From assembly GCA_961205875.1 (NCBI GenBank), contig OY540813.1, forward strand, positions 7,845,001 through 7,909,000: 64,000 nucleotides of DNA, in the 5' to 3' direction. The stretch comes from Sialis fuliginosa. Lineage: Eukaryota > Arthropoda > Insecta > Megaloptera > Sialidae. The notes beneath the pieces are model-generated. The model was not told the origin of the DNA. It saw only the letters and a program-made list of their open reading frames with translations, and did no database searches. Positions 1 through 12,119 of the stretch are shown here, piece after piece. A program made the position numbers and the translations under genes. Numbering within the stretch: the first letter of the stretch is position 1; the number at the start of each line of letters is the position of its first letter.

Positions 1-249
1 GAGCACAGAAATACTTTAACTAAAATAGAACATCACACATGCCAATTTTTAATTATCAAACCTTTTTATACGTGCATAAAAAAAACGTAAAAATTTAAAT
101 CTGGTATAGGTACAAACAAAATTAATATTTTGTAATTAAATTATAAAAATAAACTACAGTCAACATTAGAAAAGGTTATCTAATTTTAATTTAAAAATAT
201 TATCATATTATTATTATTACATATTTGTTAAATAATGAAACCGAAATAA

Positions 250-624
250 TTGAAAGGTATCAAATTTATTTTTGAATCGGGCGAATATTCTATTTGCCTG
301 ACGAGTACATTCGGTACCAATGTAAATATTGAGAATGGAGGCGGTAATACAGCCCTTATATTTGCTGCTAAAGAGGGACAATTGGAGGTAGTTCAAATGC
401 TGTTGAGTAAAGGTCCGATCATAAATAAAATGAATAAATGTGGTAAAACAGCTCTGGACTTAGCACGTGAACATTTTCAAACAAAGATTGTGAACTTATT
501 GTGTAACTATGTAAGTGACAATCAAATAAGTGTAAGTGATAGCAATAATTCTGGCGTTCAGAATGTAGGTGATATCAACCATGCGAATAATGTTATCATC
601 CATAGCAACTATTATAATAATTAA
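250..624 (+). CDS. Ankyrin-repeat protein, probable last exon (partial)
   Basis: The open frame follows a stop at 247-249 and has no convincing ATG near its front, so it is more likely an internal-start exon than a whole gene. A usable splice acceptor is the pyrimidine-rich run ending in AG at 304-305, which would make the exon 306-624. Residues about 31-63 form a good ankyrin repeat (GNTALIFAAKEGQLEVVQMLL, then a beta-hairpin loop); residues 64-87 (GKTALDLAREHFQTKIVNLL) start a second. The end of an earlier repeat (GTNVNIEN) precedes them. Ankyrin repeats bind proteins; the partner is unknown. The tail, residues 88-124, is rich in Asn and Ser, and GDINHANNVIIHSNYY resembles the cryptic RHIM amyloid motif of insect IMD-pathway proteins; that is inference. 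No clear AATAAA follows the stop. Earlier exons would lie left of the window. A decayed copy is possible, though the frame is unbroken and the repeat residues are well kept. Confidence 0.55.
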   Translation: MKGIKFIFESGEYSICLTSTFGTNVNIENGGGNTALIFAAKEGQLEVVQMLLSKGPIINKMNKCGKTALDLAREHFQTKIVNLLCNYVSDNQISVSDSNNSGVQNVGDINHANNVIIHSNYYNN

Positions 625-1657
625 TAACTTATATTCTACTTGATTATATATGAATTTTCAACGTTACAACGATCTTTGTAACTTATCTTTGTAGATCGTT
701 TTAGATCTTTGCAGATATCCACAAATCAAAAACCAGTGAGCATACGTGATTTTGTCTCAAAATGCAGATCTATCAATATCTGATTTGATCACTTCAGATC
801 TAATTTTTTCTCCCGGGTAGCAGCAATACTACCTTTTAACTAAAAGTAATCCTGTTTATGGTATATTTCTCATGTGAATGTAGCAATATAGGTATTATAA
901 AAATATATTATTTTTATATAGAATGTTAGTCTCAAAAGCCAAAGAAACTTGAAGAAATATGTATAAAAAGTTGTATTTAAAAAATATATATATTACTAAA
1001 TCTTATGTAAAAGTGGATGTATGTCACAAAAATACGAAGTTTATTTAATAATATATTTCATTTCAATTGTCTTTTTATTAGGTATCAAAAATTGTTGCTG
1101 TCAAAACAATTTCGTGCTATAATATTATTAAATTACAAAAATTCATAAATGATAACATATGCACTGGCAACACCTGTTAAAGTGATGGAAATTTATTTTT
1201 GCTTTAAACAATACCGGGACATACATGAATAAATGAAATCTTTTGCTCGATAGAACTGAAAAATAACAGATTAGATCATGCATATTCTTTTAACTGAATA
1301 CTAGATATGTTAGCGAACGATTTAATCGATTTTATTACAGCGCAGATTTAATAATATTGCTTCTTTCTTCCAGTTTAGAAAAAGTAATCCAACAGACATC
1401 AATATGCATTGAAGTCAACAAAGATACTCCCATTGATTTAACAGAAATGTATGTACATATTTGTATTTGCAAATAGTATCAGATACGTCTCATGCATTTA
1501 TGTGAAACCTTATTTAGTTACAAATGCAAATACTTCATCTGGGATGCTCCTGGTTTCAAATGTACTAATAACATTTGCATCTATTGCACAACGCATACAA
1601 CATACACTTCATTAACTACTAATATAAAATGAATGTATACATTTGTAAATACAAATA
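625..1657. other. Intergenic, AT-rich; one faint repeat
   Basis: No gene seen. The stretch near 780-850 (GATC-containing, then a T-rich run and CCCGGG) resembles 24470-24535, suggesting a diverged dispersed repeat of unknown family. The remainder is simple AT-rich sequence. Confidence 0.4.
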
Positions 1658-1665
1658 TATGTATA

Positions 1666-1980
1666 CATGGGCGCCGGGAGGGGGGTGCAAGGAGGTGCAC
1701 TTGCACCCCCCTGGCAAATGAAATAATTAAGAAATACAATTGTTATTTTAAAATTTAATACATTTGCACCCCCCTGGCAAATTGGAAAACATATAAGTTA
1801 TAAATGTGAAAATATAAAACTGAGGACCTTTTTTTTTCTTTTTTTTTTAGTCGTGCCAGTTTCAAATTGTATATATATGAAAACTGAAGACCTTTTTTTT
1901 TTTACTCATATTAATTTCCATCAAATTTTTTTTTTGTATATATTTGCACCCCCCTAAAAGAAATTCTGCCGGCGCCCATG
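1666..1980. mobile_element. hAT-type miniature element (MITE), whole
   Basis: This 315-bp element starts CATGGGCGCCGG and ends CCGGCGCCCATG, a perfect 12-bp terminal inverted repeat. It is flanked on both sides by TATGTATA (1658-1665 and 1981-1988), a perfect 8-bp target duplication, the size made by hAT transposases. The inside holds two copies of a TTGCACCCCCCT motif and poly-T runs and has no coding capacity. The intact duplication suggests a fairly young insertion. Confidence 0.85.
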
Positions 1981-2019
1981 TATGTATATAGGTATGTTTG
2001 TAAGATGTTAAATATGTTT

Positions 2020-2125
2020 TTAGGGTTCTGTAGAAAACTAGGAACCCAGTTTCGCTTTGTATGTCTGTATATAAATTTTATACCGATTAAGATGAAATTT
2101 GGTATACGGACGTAGCTTGATAACT
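2020..2125 (+). repeat. Dispersed insect repeat fragment
   Basis: The text beginning AGGGTTCTGTAG and running through a TGTCTG stretch to GATGAAATTTGGTATACGGA resembles repeat tails I remember as common in lepidopteran genomes. It is a remnant without an identifiable end or coding part. The family assignment is from memory of the pattern only. Confidence 0.4.
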
Positions 2126-3401
2126 CAATAACAGAAATTATATTTTTGAAAAAAAAATATTTTTTTTGGACTGAAAAGTATATTCAAAAAAATAATTTTC
2201 ACATAATCCATTGAGTAGGATGTCTTTAGATAGGCCTCCTAAAATACAACAATAATATCTAAGGATCTTTTGATGTTAATCCTTCAATGACGATATATTT
2301 GCGTTCAAAGTCGTTATCAGAGTGTCCCCTCCTTCTATTTTCTTTAATTCGAAAATTCTTTTGATAATATAGCTTTTAATTAGCACTTTCAATGAAAATT
2401 ATAACGAACACTATCAAAATTTTTTCTGATCTTCCTCCCATAGACTTAAAAGTGTACTCTCTCTCAACCTATCGTCAACCTATATTTATGTATTTATAAA
2501 ATGTTGAAAAACTATTTTTAAATAAGGTACAAATGGATACTGTTGTCTCAGTGCAATGTGAACAATTAAGAGTTGGTGAATAAATATAAAATTAAGAATA
2601 TTAATTTTCCAGAATTTTTTTTGAGACTGAATCTGAATTTGTAAAAATTCGTTATTCGTTAAATTAGTTTTCGCGTTGTTGATTCTCAACAAAAGCTATA
2701 TAAACTATGAAGATGAAAATAAACCGATTCTACGAAAGTAAAATTGAAAAAAAATCAACGATTTGTATTTATATGTATTTATATTTGAGAAAAAAAAATT
2801 TGCTTTCAAATATTATTTTAATTAAAAACTATATGTATGTGTTTCTTGATGAAATAATTGAATATGAGTAAACATTTGACTGTATCTACATTAATCAAAT
2901 AATCGGAGTAGGAAAAATATTATTTATTTTCAATTAATATCTAAATCCAGAAAATAAAGTATCCTGCTTCAGAATTAAGAGGAAAACTTTTTATGTATTC
3001 GAAATTAGAACTGTCCGGTTTAAGGCCGGATGTTTTTGCAAGTATTTGAGCAGGAAAAACAGATTTATTTTCTATCAATATCGAAATCCGGAAAATAACA
3101 TGTCCTGTTTGAGAATTAAAGTTTAAAAAGGAAGTTGCTTATGCATTTAAAAATTAGGATTGATCCGGTTTAAGAACAGACGTGTGGCAAACTAAGTGCA
3201 GAATCTTTAAAAGGGACGTCACAAATTTTGTTTTTAATTGAATTTTCAATATGTTTTTATTTATTTATAAACTGTACCAGTACACAAAAAGAATGTATAT
3301 TTCTTTGAACAAGGTAAGCAACCAGAAGTTATTATCATTCATCTTTATGCGCAACTTAAACATTTTAACCAAAAATCAAAAATAGTATTTAATATAATAC
3401 C

Positions 3402-4140
3402 TCTACGTCTTATTTTCTTGTATTTTAGTCGATATTTGTATGACGAATTGAAGTTCACTGTAGGAAATATCACTCAAAAATTTCGAATTTTTGATTTCGT
3501 TAAAAGTATGTTTATTGTATAGAAAATGACGTGAAAAGTTGATGATTTCAAACCGCAGGTCTGTTTCTCAAACCGTTCTTGAGATATAGCCTTTCGAAGT
3601 TTTAGTTTTTTCAAATTTTTGGAGAAAAAAGGCCATAACTTTTGAACGGGTGGTCGGAATTGATTTTAGTTGGCGGATTTGGAATCAGTGTGTCAAAATC
3701 TATATAATGACATATATAATACCTTAAAACTCGGAAAAAAAAAAATTCGCGAAAAATCGAAAAAATTTAAAGGGGTATACCTTAAAAAAATGTCGATTTT
3801 TGACAAATTTTTTTTCGTCGGATTTTAAAGTATTATATATGTCATTACATAGATTTTGACACGCTGATTTCAAATCCGTCAACTAAAATCAATTCCGACC
3901 ACTCGTTCAAAAGTTATGGCCTTTTTTCTCCAAAAATTTGAAAAAACTAAAACTTTGAGAGGCTATATCTTGAGAACGGTTTGAGATACAGATCTGCGGT
4001 TTGAAAATTTCAACTTTTCTCGTCATTTTCTATACAATATAACGAAATCAAAAATTCGAAATTTTTTAGTGATATTTACTACAGTTAACTTCAACTCGTC
4101 ATACAAATATCGACTAAAATACAAGAAAATAAAACGTAGA
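3402..4140. mobile_element. Long fold-back element, copy A
   Basis: Two arms of about 360 bp are inverted around a centre near 3770. The left arm begins TCTACGTCTTATTTTCTTG and the right ends with the near complement. Landmarks inside each arm are AAACCGCAGGTCTG, the GTCGGAATTGATTTTAGT block and ATCTATATAATGACAT. The arms differ at scattered positions, so this is not an assembly artefact. Related copies lie at 20900-21446 and 55480-56086. No coding capacity. Confidence 0.8.
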
Positions 4141-4199
4141 ATCATTTAGTTACTATACAAATATATAAGAATTTATTTAAAAAAGTAAAAGCTTGAACT

Positions 4200-4294
4200 T
4201 AAGGTGTTTCATAACTAGTTTTTTTTTTGTTAATAGGAGGGGGAGGATTGACAAAATATGCTTCCCTTATTAAAAATTTCACGCCTCGCCACTG
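4200..4294 (-). mobile_element. hAT-like terminal segment
   Basis: Read on the minus strand this begins CAGTGGCGAGGCGTGAAA, a classic hAT-style terminus, and continues through a C-rich run to CTAGTTATGAAAC. The same text in plus orientation starts the copy at 55388, and in both places it abuts the fold-back arms. This implies the fold-back is the interior of a non-autonomous hAT element. The opposite terminus was not found here. Confidence 0.65.
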
Positions 4295-4732
4295 GTGAGT
4301 GGCTCCTTTTTCACGAATCTTTCAATAATTTATTTGCGAAAATTTTAAAAATGGAGAATTTTCAAACGTGCTGCCGCGGTATTTTCCGCTTGGCGAACTG
4401 GCAAAACGGCCCAAAATATTTGTCGGACAAAATGACCAATGGATTGTAACTAAGATTATATGGTGAGAAAATCGAAGACAAAAAATATCGGATAAAAATA
4501 GTGGGGCGATCACCTAGTCTGCCACCTTCAACATGTTAAAATAACGAGGTTACCTGACATTTGTAGAGTTATTAAATAATTATTTTTACAATCCATTGGT
4601 CATTTTGTTTGATAAATATCTTGTCAGTTCACCGCCCGGAAGATTTCGCGGCTACACGCTCGAAAATGCCCCATTTTTAAGAACTTTCCCAAATAAAAAT
4701 GTTGGAAGACTCGTCAAAAAGAAGCCATTCAC
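4295..4732. mobile_element. Inverted-repeat miniature element
   Basis: The left arm (4295-4450, starting GTGAGTGGCTCCTTTTT and ending in CCAATGGATTGTAA) is repeated in inverted, diverged form at 4583-4732 (ending AAAGAAGCCATTCAC). It lies directly against the hAT terminus on its left. No target duplication could be made out and it encodes nothing; short open frames inside it are incidental. Confidence 0.65.
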
Positions 4733-7700
4733 GAAGTTTGAGAAGTATGGTAATAAATTAACAAAAGGGTCGACGTACTGAGGACTATAACATATATTTG
4801 AAAATCTATAAAAGTTAATCGTTGGTATGATTTTATATATTTCCTAATAAAAAAAAACTATTATTTATCTTAAAGCCCGATCCTGGATATGTTCCATACC
4901 AGTGTGAACTTAGGGCTGCACATCTGATGAAGCATTTGTAACAAAGGAATGCTATTATGTACGATAAACAGTTGACAATAGGGCTAATATATAAACACTC
5001 ACTTCACAATGTCAATCACTATATCAACATATAAAAGAGTGCTGCACTATTATGTATACATAACCGCTTTAATTTGTATCTTCCTTGTTTAGGCTATTTA
5101 AATATTTTGTGCATCTCTTTGATTTTTGGCTATGGGAAACATACATTGCAGCCGAGGAAGTTTGTTGTTCTTCATTTGTTAGTAAGGTTGTTGACATGGG
5201 AATATGTCCTTGGTAAGAATACGTTTAGTATTGTATTGATTGGGATGAGTCGTTTGTAAGATTAAACAGTTAATCAACTTTAACAATTAACAGTTTAATA
5301 ACCAAAATTATAGTACTAGATATAAACATAAAACATATGAAAACTATTAAAGTACGCAAAGCATTTGTAGTAAATAACATTATTAAAATCAATAAAGTAT
5401 AATACCTGAATCTATAAAAGCTGCTTTTCAAAATTGAAAAATTGAATTTTATAGAACATCTCAAGTGAATGTCATAAACTCATAATAGTTTTAATGAGTT
5501 CTTTTTCCATTATTCTGTCACATAAAAATTTTTTATTATCACTAATTACTATTATTCGCCATTTTTATAGAATATAATTATAATTTATCATTAGTTATAA
5601 TTATTATTTGTTGTATTTTTCTAATATTTATAATTTTCTTGCATTAATTTTATGTACATATGTTACATTTATCAATTTAAATGATCGCTTTAGGGGTCAC
5701 AATTTACACCTTTTTGCTAACCAAATCTCAATTAAAAAGGAATTGTAATAAAAAATATTTCTTCATAACTACGTAATTATAATACAGAAAAATTCAACCC
5801 ACACTCTCAAATATATTATTTTATGGGACGTAAAGATTAAGTAAAGTATGCCTTAATTTCTCTTTATGGTCCTTGGTCTCTGTGGTAGTTTTGTCTATTA
5901 CTTTAAGCCTTTAAATTAATTTATATCTTCGTACTTTATACATAATAGTCACGTTTGTATTTAATCTAGATGTAACTTTAATCTAATGAACACCATTGTT
6001 GATATTTTTATGTGTGATTGCATTAATTAATACTTGAAATGTAACTATTTTTTAAATTAATTTAAAATATTTTTTTGCAGAGCTTAAACCATGAATAAAC
6101 TATTAAAACAAAGACAAATGGAAAAATTCTAAAAATACAAAACTAAAAAAAATCTAGAACAAAAAAATAGATAAAAATCGATGGGCCTACTGGCCCTATA
6201 CACCCCTGGTCCAAATTATTATAAAATTATTCTAAATAAGTGATTTACAAAATATGAGTTGAACTTTATTTAAATATTAAAATATTTCATTATTTATAAG
6301 ATTATAAGTATAGTTATAAAACATTTACGGCAAATTAAATTTGAATTTTGAATGCATTGAACGATACTTAACATATTCATATGTGTACATATTTAGACAA
6401 ACAATATTTCTTACTATGTGCGATGATAGCTCAATTAGCATATTTCGCCACATTTAACGGTTTAATGATTTTCGATAGAGCCGTTTTCCGGTTAAGACTT
6501 AGAAAGCTTGTGTGGGCATATTATGTAAAGTGCATCTCAGAGAATTGTTTTTATTTTGTACATAAATCAATATTTTAAGTATTTACAATGCAAATGAAGT
6601 TTAACGAGATATTTTATTTCATTGTTAATGACTTCATACAAAATTCACGTCAGTGACGCGTTATAACTTCATGGGGTCTCAGGTAAATTTGAATTTGGGC
6701 CCCCTCTGTACAGTGCTGAATTCGGACATTTATTCAGCGCGAGGAATTTTTTTCTACGATTTTTTTTCACTTTTCGCATAATTTTTTTTATAAAATAAAC
6801 ATATAATTAATGAAATCGAAGACCCAAAAAATGTTACTATTTATTAGTACAACTTTCAACTTTTCATAGATAACTCATAAATTATAATAATTCTTTCAAA
6901 TGGATTACTCCGCTTCAAATCAAAAATGGCCAAAAGGTCTGCGGAATATACGAATGCGCGTTATGAAAAAGGTATATATTATATAATTTATTTCAGTGTA
7001 ACTATATAACAATAGTTAAAATTTTGTTATTTAAGCAATTTTCATTTAGTTGATAAAATCTTTTCTTCAGTTACTACAAGTAAATCAAAATATTTTATGT
7101 ATCTTATTTAAAAAAACAGTTCATTTTTTAGTAACAAAAAATTTTTCTCAGTGTCAATACACATACACCTATAATGTACTTAATCATATTGGCAACTGAG
7201 CTTATCTGAATTGGATGTACACCATCTGTCAGTCTGCAACATAAACCATGCCCTGTTAATAGTATTATTTTAAATAATTAATTATTATCTCTTAATTACT
7301 TGTAAATTATATATTGTCCACGTGGCCGATAATGTATAATACATATTTTAGTTATTTCTACTGATTAGTAAAAACTGCATTGAAACAAACACTAGATTCT
7401 AATTGAGGCAATTATCGAATATGTAACAAATACATTATACATTTCAGTAATTTATTATGCTTTATGTAAATATAATTGGTTGTGATATCTTCTAGGTATA
7501 AGTAACGTCGTATTGATCCATATTTCGTCTGACGTTTTATCACATATTGCAGTGGACATGCGAAAGTTCTATAAAGCTTAATTAACCTAATCTCACAATA
7601 AATCTGAAAAATAATAGTTTTGTTGCCGTACCTACATAAAATAGACAAATATTTCATATTAAAAATTTCAGATAAAACATTATTAAAGACTTTTAACATA

Positions 7701-8590
7701 TTTAATATGTCCTTTATTTCATTGCTGCTACAAGTAAGACATTTTTAAGAAAATCATAAAATGTAAATTTAAATTAAAGCAATTTTTTAAATAGTTGCTG
7801 CATTTTTAAATGCGGGTTCTTAGGCTGAAGTATGTGCTAAATTTAATTAAACGAGGAAACACGCTGACGAAATATTCATAATTTCACCCAGAGAGGAAAT
7901 ATATGTGAAAATATACATAATTTTAATACCCTTCATATTATCTTTCTAAATTAAAGCTATATTTAACTTTCAACAATAATAACTAAGGGTGATGGAACAT
8001 AGTTAAGTTTTAATAAATATTCTATTTCGTGAACAAAATATACTAACAAATATGTAAATTTATAATCACTTTTAATAGAGATAAATTAGTAGTAATAATC
8101 TTTATATAGATCAAATGGATTGGTATGAATTAATTGACAAAGAAAAATAAAAAAGTACAAATGAGTTAACAAAGCGGAAAAATCGATGTTTTTATGAGCA
8201 AGACTAATAAATGTAGATACTATATAAACATACAAAGTTAAAATGAGATTTTTATTAAAATATTTGACAAACCTCTCAACTTAATTACAATATCGAAATA
8301 AGTCAAGTTCTCTGAAAACTCCATATTAGTTTAAAATTAAATATTTATTCATAAAAGTTCATCTACATGCACTAATTTAAATACATGTTAAAACCAAACA
8401 AAGTAATACAAGCTAAAAATAAATTCAAATAAACTAATGTGACCACGTCTAAACAATGCCATAAATTGCAATTTTCTCTATCATAATATTTTCCATCGAT
8501 CACATACAATAAAGCAAACTATTAAAATAGAAAATTGAATTGAATTTCAACACAACATGGCATTTTCAAACATAATAAAGGTTAATTGTG
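4733..8590. other. Intergenic, AT-rich, no gene seen
   Basis: Only short incidental open frames occur. A GC-richer patch near 6660-6730 (GGGGTCTC and GGGCCCCCTC) looks like the worn end of a hAT-type element, but no partner end was found. Nothing else could be supported. Confidence 0.5.
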
Positions 8591-8599
8591 TTTAGCGAT

Positions 8600-8735
8600 A
8601 TTAAATCACAAGACATGATGTCTACGTCGAGCATCGAACCCCGGTCTTTAAATTACTAGCCACCAACCATAGCATATAACAGAGTAATCGTGTTATCATC
8701 GTCTACTGAACCAACAATCTATTTTCATATACCTA
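8600..8735 (-). repeat. Possible tRNA-derived SINE remnant
   Basis: On the minus strand GGGGTTCGATGC (around 8631-8643) matches a polymerase III B box, and TGGCTAGTAAT (around 8652-8662) is a weak A-box-like stretch upstream at SINE-like spacing. The stretch does not fold as a proper tRNA and has no clean tail, so it is at best a worn SINE. Confidence 0.35.
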
Positions 8736-9410
8736 ATAGTTTCATGTGCACTCGAGTTTAAAGCGAAAATGACTGCTCTTTTTACTAAAAACTAATCGTG
8801 GTATCCATTTTGAGATTAAAAAAGCTTATAGATGGCCCGAAAGACTTTGGAATGCAACAGATTGCATCCCGGCAGACAAGAATTTTTATATTAAATTCTT
8901 CACGTTCATATGTCTTGAATAAGTATATATAAACATAAATTTTAGAACAAAGAATATATTTTATAGATTTTTAAATGCTACTCAAATATTTTTAAATTAT
9001 GCCCTTTTTACAATCACGTGATATAATTTTGCGTAAGTATATATACGAATTGGATTAATGGAAGATCTGAATGTGTAGGAGTGGGTAGGTTAGTGACTTT
9101 AAATTTAAAATGGGGGAGCATTTGATAGTCGATAATAATTAAAATCTAGGTAGTTCAACTATAAACATTTTGTAGAGGGTAATTGAAATGGTTCTACAAA
9201 AATTACTTTATTATATGCATAATTTAGTACCGTTTAATATTTTACAGCGAAGAATTTTTGTTATACATCATATAATGAAAAATTCATTACAAGAATGTTT
9301 AAATAAATAATTATTATTCTCAGAAAAAGTAGATATAATCGTATAAAAGAAGAATTAAGATACAATAAAAAGTATATATACCTTTTTATATTCATATTAT
9401 TTTGTTTCAG

Positions 9411-9605
9411 TAAATTTGCCGCCCTGTCCCCTTGCTAAATATGAAAAAAATGAAAAATACTTTTTTTTTTAATTTGCCGCTGGCAATCCACAATTTTACG
9501 CCTTCTAGTAATTTTGATGACTTTTTTTGTCATCACAAATTTATCGCCTGGAGTAAATGCCCCATTTTCCCCCACACCCTCCCCATTCGGTACGCTACAG
9601 TTTTG
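9411..9605. mobile_element. hAT-like remnant
   Basis: TTTGCCGCCCTGTCCCC near the left, and ATTTATCGCCTGG followed by C-rich text ending CGCTACAG at the right, stand out from the AT-rich surroundings. The style is that of worn hAT ends. No target duplication was seen. Two overlapping short open frames here are incidental. Confidence 0.35.
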
Positions 9606-10500
9606 TTTAATTAACATGTTAAATCAATTGATAGATGTAAAAATCTTTTGAGCAAAAATACCGTAGCAAACGAATTACTCTAATAATGTCTGGAATTTTT
9701 TTGCTGCTTTCATCTCGATTAATTGGACTAATAATAAAGAAAAGAGAATAGATAATCCGCACATATTTTTTTTATCCTGGAGATAAACCGCAATTTTTAT
9801 TAATAATCTATAAGCTTGAAATATTAAAAAGGATTATTATTTTGTCAGAAAGATTATTTGAGAAATAGAAAAACAATGAATTAGTGTAGATTTTTCTTCT
9901 GATGCAATTGCATGTCTAAGAAATATCTGATAGTAATATACTGTGTTATTTATTTTGTAAAAAACTATAGAAATAAATATTAATCATAGTTACTTATTTT
10001 CATGAAACAATTTATCAAAACTAAACGAAAATAATTGTTTTGATGTGTAATGTTCATCCAACGTGTCGTATGCAGTTGGATACATTTAATGGTGGTATTA
10101 TTGGTAAAAGTAACTAGCTAAAGTTGATGTGAAAATACCCTCTGTGTATTTTTATCTGCTATTATTAATTTAATTCAATTGTAATTTTATCCTTTTATTA
10201 CATTTATACAAAGCTTATTAAATTTAATATGTATTATTAAAGAAATATTTTAACAGACGCAATAAAAATTATAATTATATTTAATGGGGATATTATAGCC
10301 ATGAACTGTAAGTAAGAAACATAAAATACAATACATACTTTCAATTACCTGTAGAAAATTTTTAAAAACTATAATTAATTTAAATACAAAGATAATTTAT
10401 TTATATTTTCAAATGTATAATTTTTTGAAAAAATCATGACCAATTAAAGTTTTAATTTTATTCTATAGAAATAATATTTGTATTTAACAGATATCTCTAC
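9606..10500. other. Intergenic, AT-rich, no gene seen
   Basis: No gene, repeat end or compositional change is visible in this stretch. Confidence 0.5.
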
Positions 10501-11444
10501 GCAATTTTAAAAGGATTAAACGTATCACTTTAACTCGCCATTGGAAACATTTTAAATAGTTGGTAATCGCCCAAAGCATCAGATCTAATGTCTTATTTAG
10601 ATATTTATTTACTTCTCGACGAAATTTCCCCTATCAACGCAGACACGACCGAACAAAATATTTGAATCAACTAATTCAATGTCCATTAACTGGTTCTTGC
10701 GTTCAACTGGGCACGTTTAATTAAATAAAAGCGATTGACAGTGACATTTTGAAAAGCAATTTACCTCCCGACTTCCCATACATCTCTTTCCTTTCATTAA
10801 ATTTTATTTATCCAATTCCCGATCATCTAGATAGATACTGCGAGTGATCGTCCCGAGTGTCCCTCTCTTTGTACCGAGCGGTGGCGGAAACATACGAGCG
10901 ATGTTCTTATTCCACTACAGGTTTTGTAGACAATCCCTTGCGTCAGTGTGGACTGAATATTCCGTGTGGATGTTACAACATTTTTTGTGCGCTACGTATC
11001 TCGTGTTGCTCACGTCAAAATTTCATTGATCAAAGTTTAGTTTTTACTTTTTCTCCAATCATGAATCGTTTTTTTAATTTGGATAACACATAAAAGTGCG
11101 AATGAAATGTTAAATATTCACGAAGAAAATCAGTTTAGTTAGTGAACAAATAATTTGTACGTGTGTTGCCAAATATTATGCACTCACCTTTCGTGGTTCT
11201 TTGAAAGTTGTGAGCTGTTATTTATTTATTTTTTTATTATTGTTGTGCAGGTGTTTGATGTCTAATTAATTAGTTGTAAAAAACATACTAATTAGCTTTG
11301 TAAAATAAAATTGTTTACCTGTTCCGATATAAATACATATGACATTTGATAAGTGGTTTGCATGATAAAAACAAATGAAAGACGAGATCTCGAATGTCAT
11401 AATATGTCAACAAAGCGAATAACGTTTTTGTAACAAACCCAAAG
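10501..11444 (+). promoter_or_regulatory. Promoter and 5' leader region of the collagen gene (candidate)
   Basis: GC content rises before the collagen start, particularly at 10750-11050, as expected for a promoter or upstream leader exon. Two start-site signals are visible. An arthropod initiator TCAGTT lies at 11130-11135. A TATA box, TATAAATA at 11328-11335, would start transcription near 11360 and give a leader of about 85 bases. Another TCAGT lies at 10943-10947. Two overlapping open frames at 10844-11093 look incidental. Which start is used cannot be decided from sequence. Confidence 0.45.
11328..11335 (+). promoter_or_regulatory. Candidate TATA box
   Basis: TATAAATA fits the TATA consensus and lies 110 bases before the collagen ATG. 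In such AT-rich DNA a chance match is quite possible. Confidence 0.3.
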
Positions 11445-11835
11445 ATGGAGATGCCTGATCCACCTTCGCGTGGGGGTCACAAGACCTCACAGGCGAACTA
11501 CTCATCCGTACCACTAAAAGACAAGACTGAAAAACAATCGTTCTGCTTCCCTTCTTTGGGCCAACTTGTGATGGGCGTGTTATGTGTTATGAGTGTCGGC
11601 TCCAGTGTGTATTCCTCGTACCGAGAACATTTCCTGGAGCAGCGAGTAGGGTGGCTCGAGCATCAGGTCCTCGCGCTTCAGGCCAAGTCCGCTCCTGGGG
11701 AGGCGTTCGTTGAGAGAATCAGAAGAGACGTTGTCGGAAGGAGATTGTTAACGGAGGCGTTGCAGAGACACAGCGGCCCGCAAAGGGTCCCTAGGGATGT
11801 CCCGCAAACTTCCCCCGAGTGCGTCTGTCCACCAG
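11445..11835 (+). CDS. MACIT-like transmembrane collagen, first coding exon
   Basis: The exon encodes the N-terminus of a type II membrane collagen (family of collagens XIII, XXIII and XXV; Drosophila relative CG42342). ATG is in good context (AAAG before ATGG). Residues 1-33 form a polar cytoplasmic tail. Residues 36-58 are the membrane segment (GQLVMGVLCVMSVGSSVY). Residues 60-81 form a short coiled coil (FLEQRVGWLEHQVLALQAK) suited to trimer formation. R91-I-R-R94 is a furin-type site, matching shedding known in this family. The Cys-x-Cys at 126-128 comes just before the expected Gly-X-Y domain, which begins with Pro-Pro-Gly. The donor is CAG|GTTAGT with GT at 11836-11837, so the exon ends in phase 1 inside a Gly codon; the frame running to 11840 reads into the intron. 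Codon use is GC-richer than the surroundings. Expected role is a cell-surface, partly shed adhesion collagen. The family is inferred from architecture; no collagenous exon was seen in the window. Confidence 0.75.
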
Positions 11836-12119
11836 GTTAGTGTTATTGTCACAGATATTACGCTCCATGTTTATGGGGTGGAATACTTGCTGCACTTCAT
11901 TCTTCATGCTTTCTATCCTGTCTCTTAATGGACATTTATTCTTTAGAAAATTACAACATTTGTTCTCTTGCAATGTATACTTGAACAGAATTTATGTATA
12001 CCTAAGTACTTTTTGTTGATTGGTTTAAGCATATACAATTTTTTCAAAATTGTTTAAAAAAATCGAATAGTTAAACTCAAATAAAGTACGAATTAAAATT
12101 GAAAAAATGTAAGTGTTAT

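Noticed and set aside
4258-4781. Open frames on both strands near 4.3-4.8 kb
   Set aside because: They lie in the arms of inverted-repeat elements and have no family features.
8600-8735. A functional tRNA gene
   Set aside because: A B-box-like motif is present, but no acceptor stem, anticodon arm or proper A box can be formed.
10844-11093. Two overlapping open frames in the promoter region
   Set aside because: No family features; they overlap in different frames and fit untranslated leader or promoter DNA better.
11836-12019. Open frames just after the collagen exon
   Set aside because: They lie beyond a clear splice donor and show no collagen or other features.
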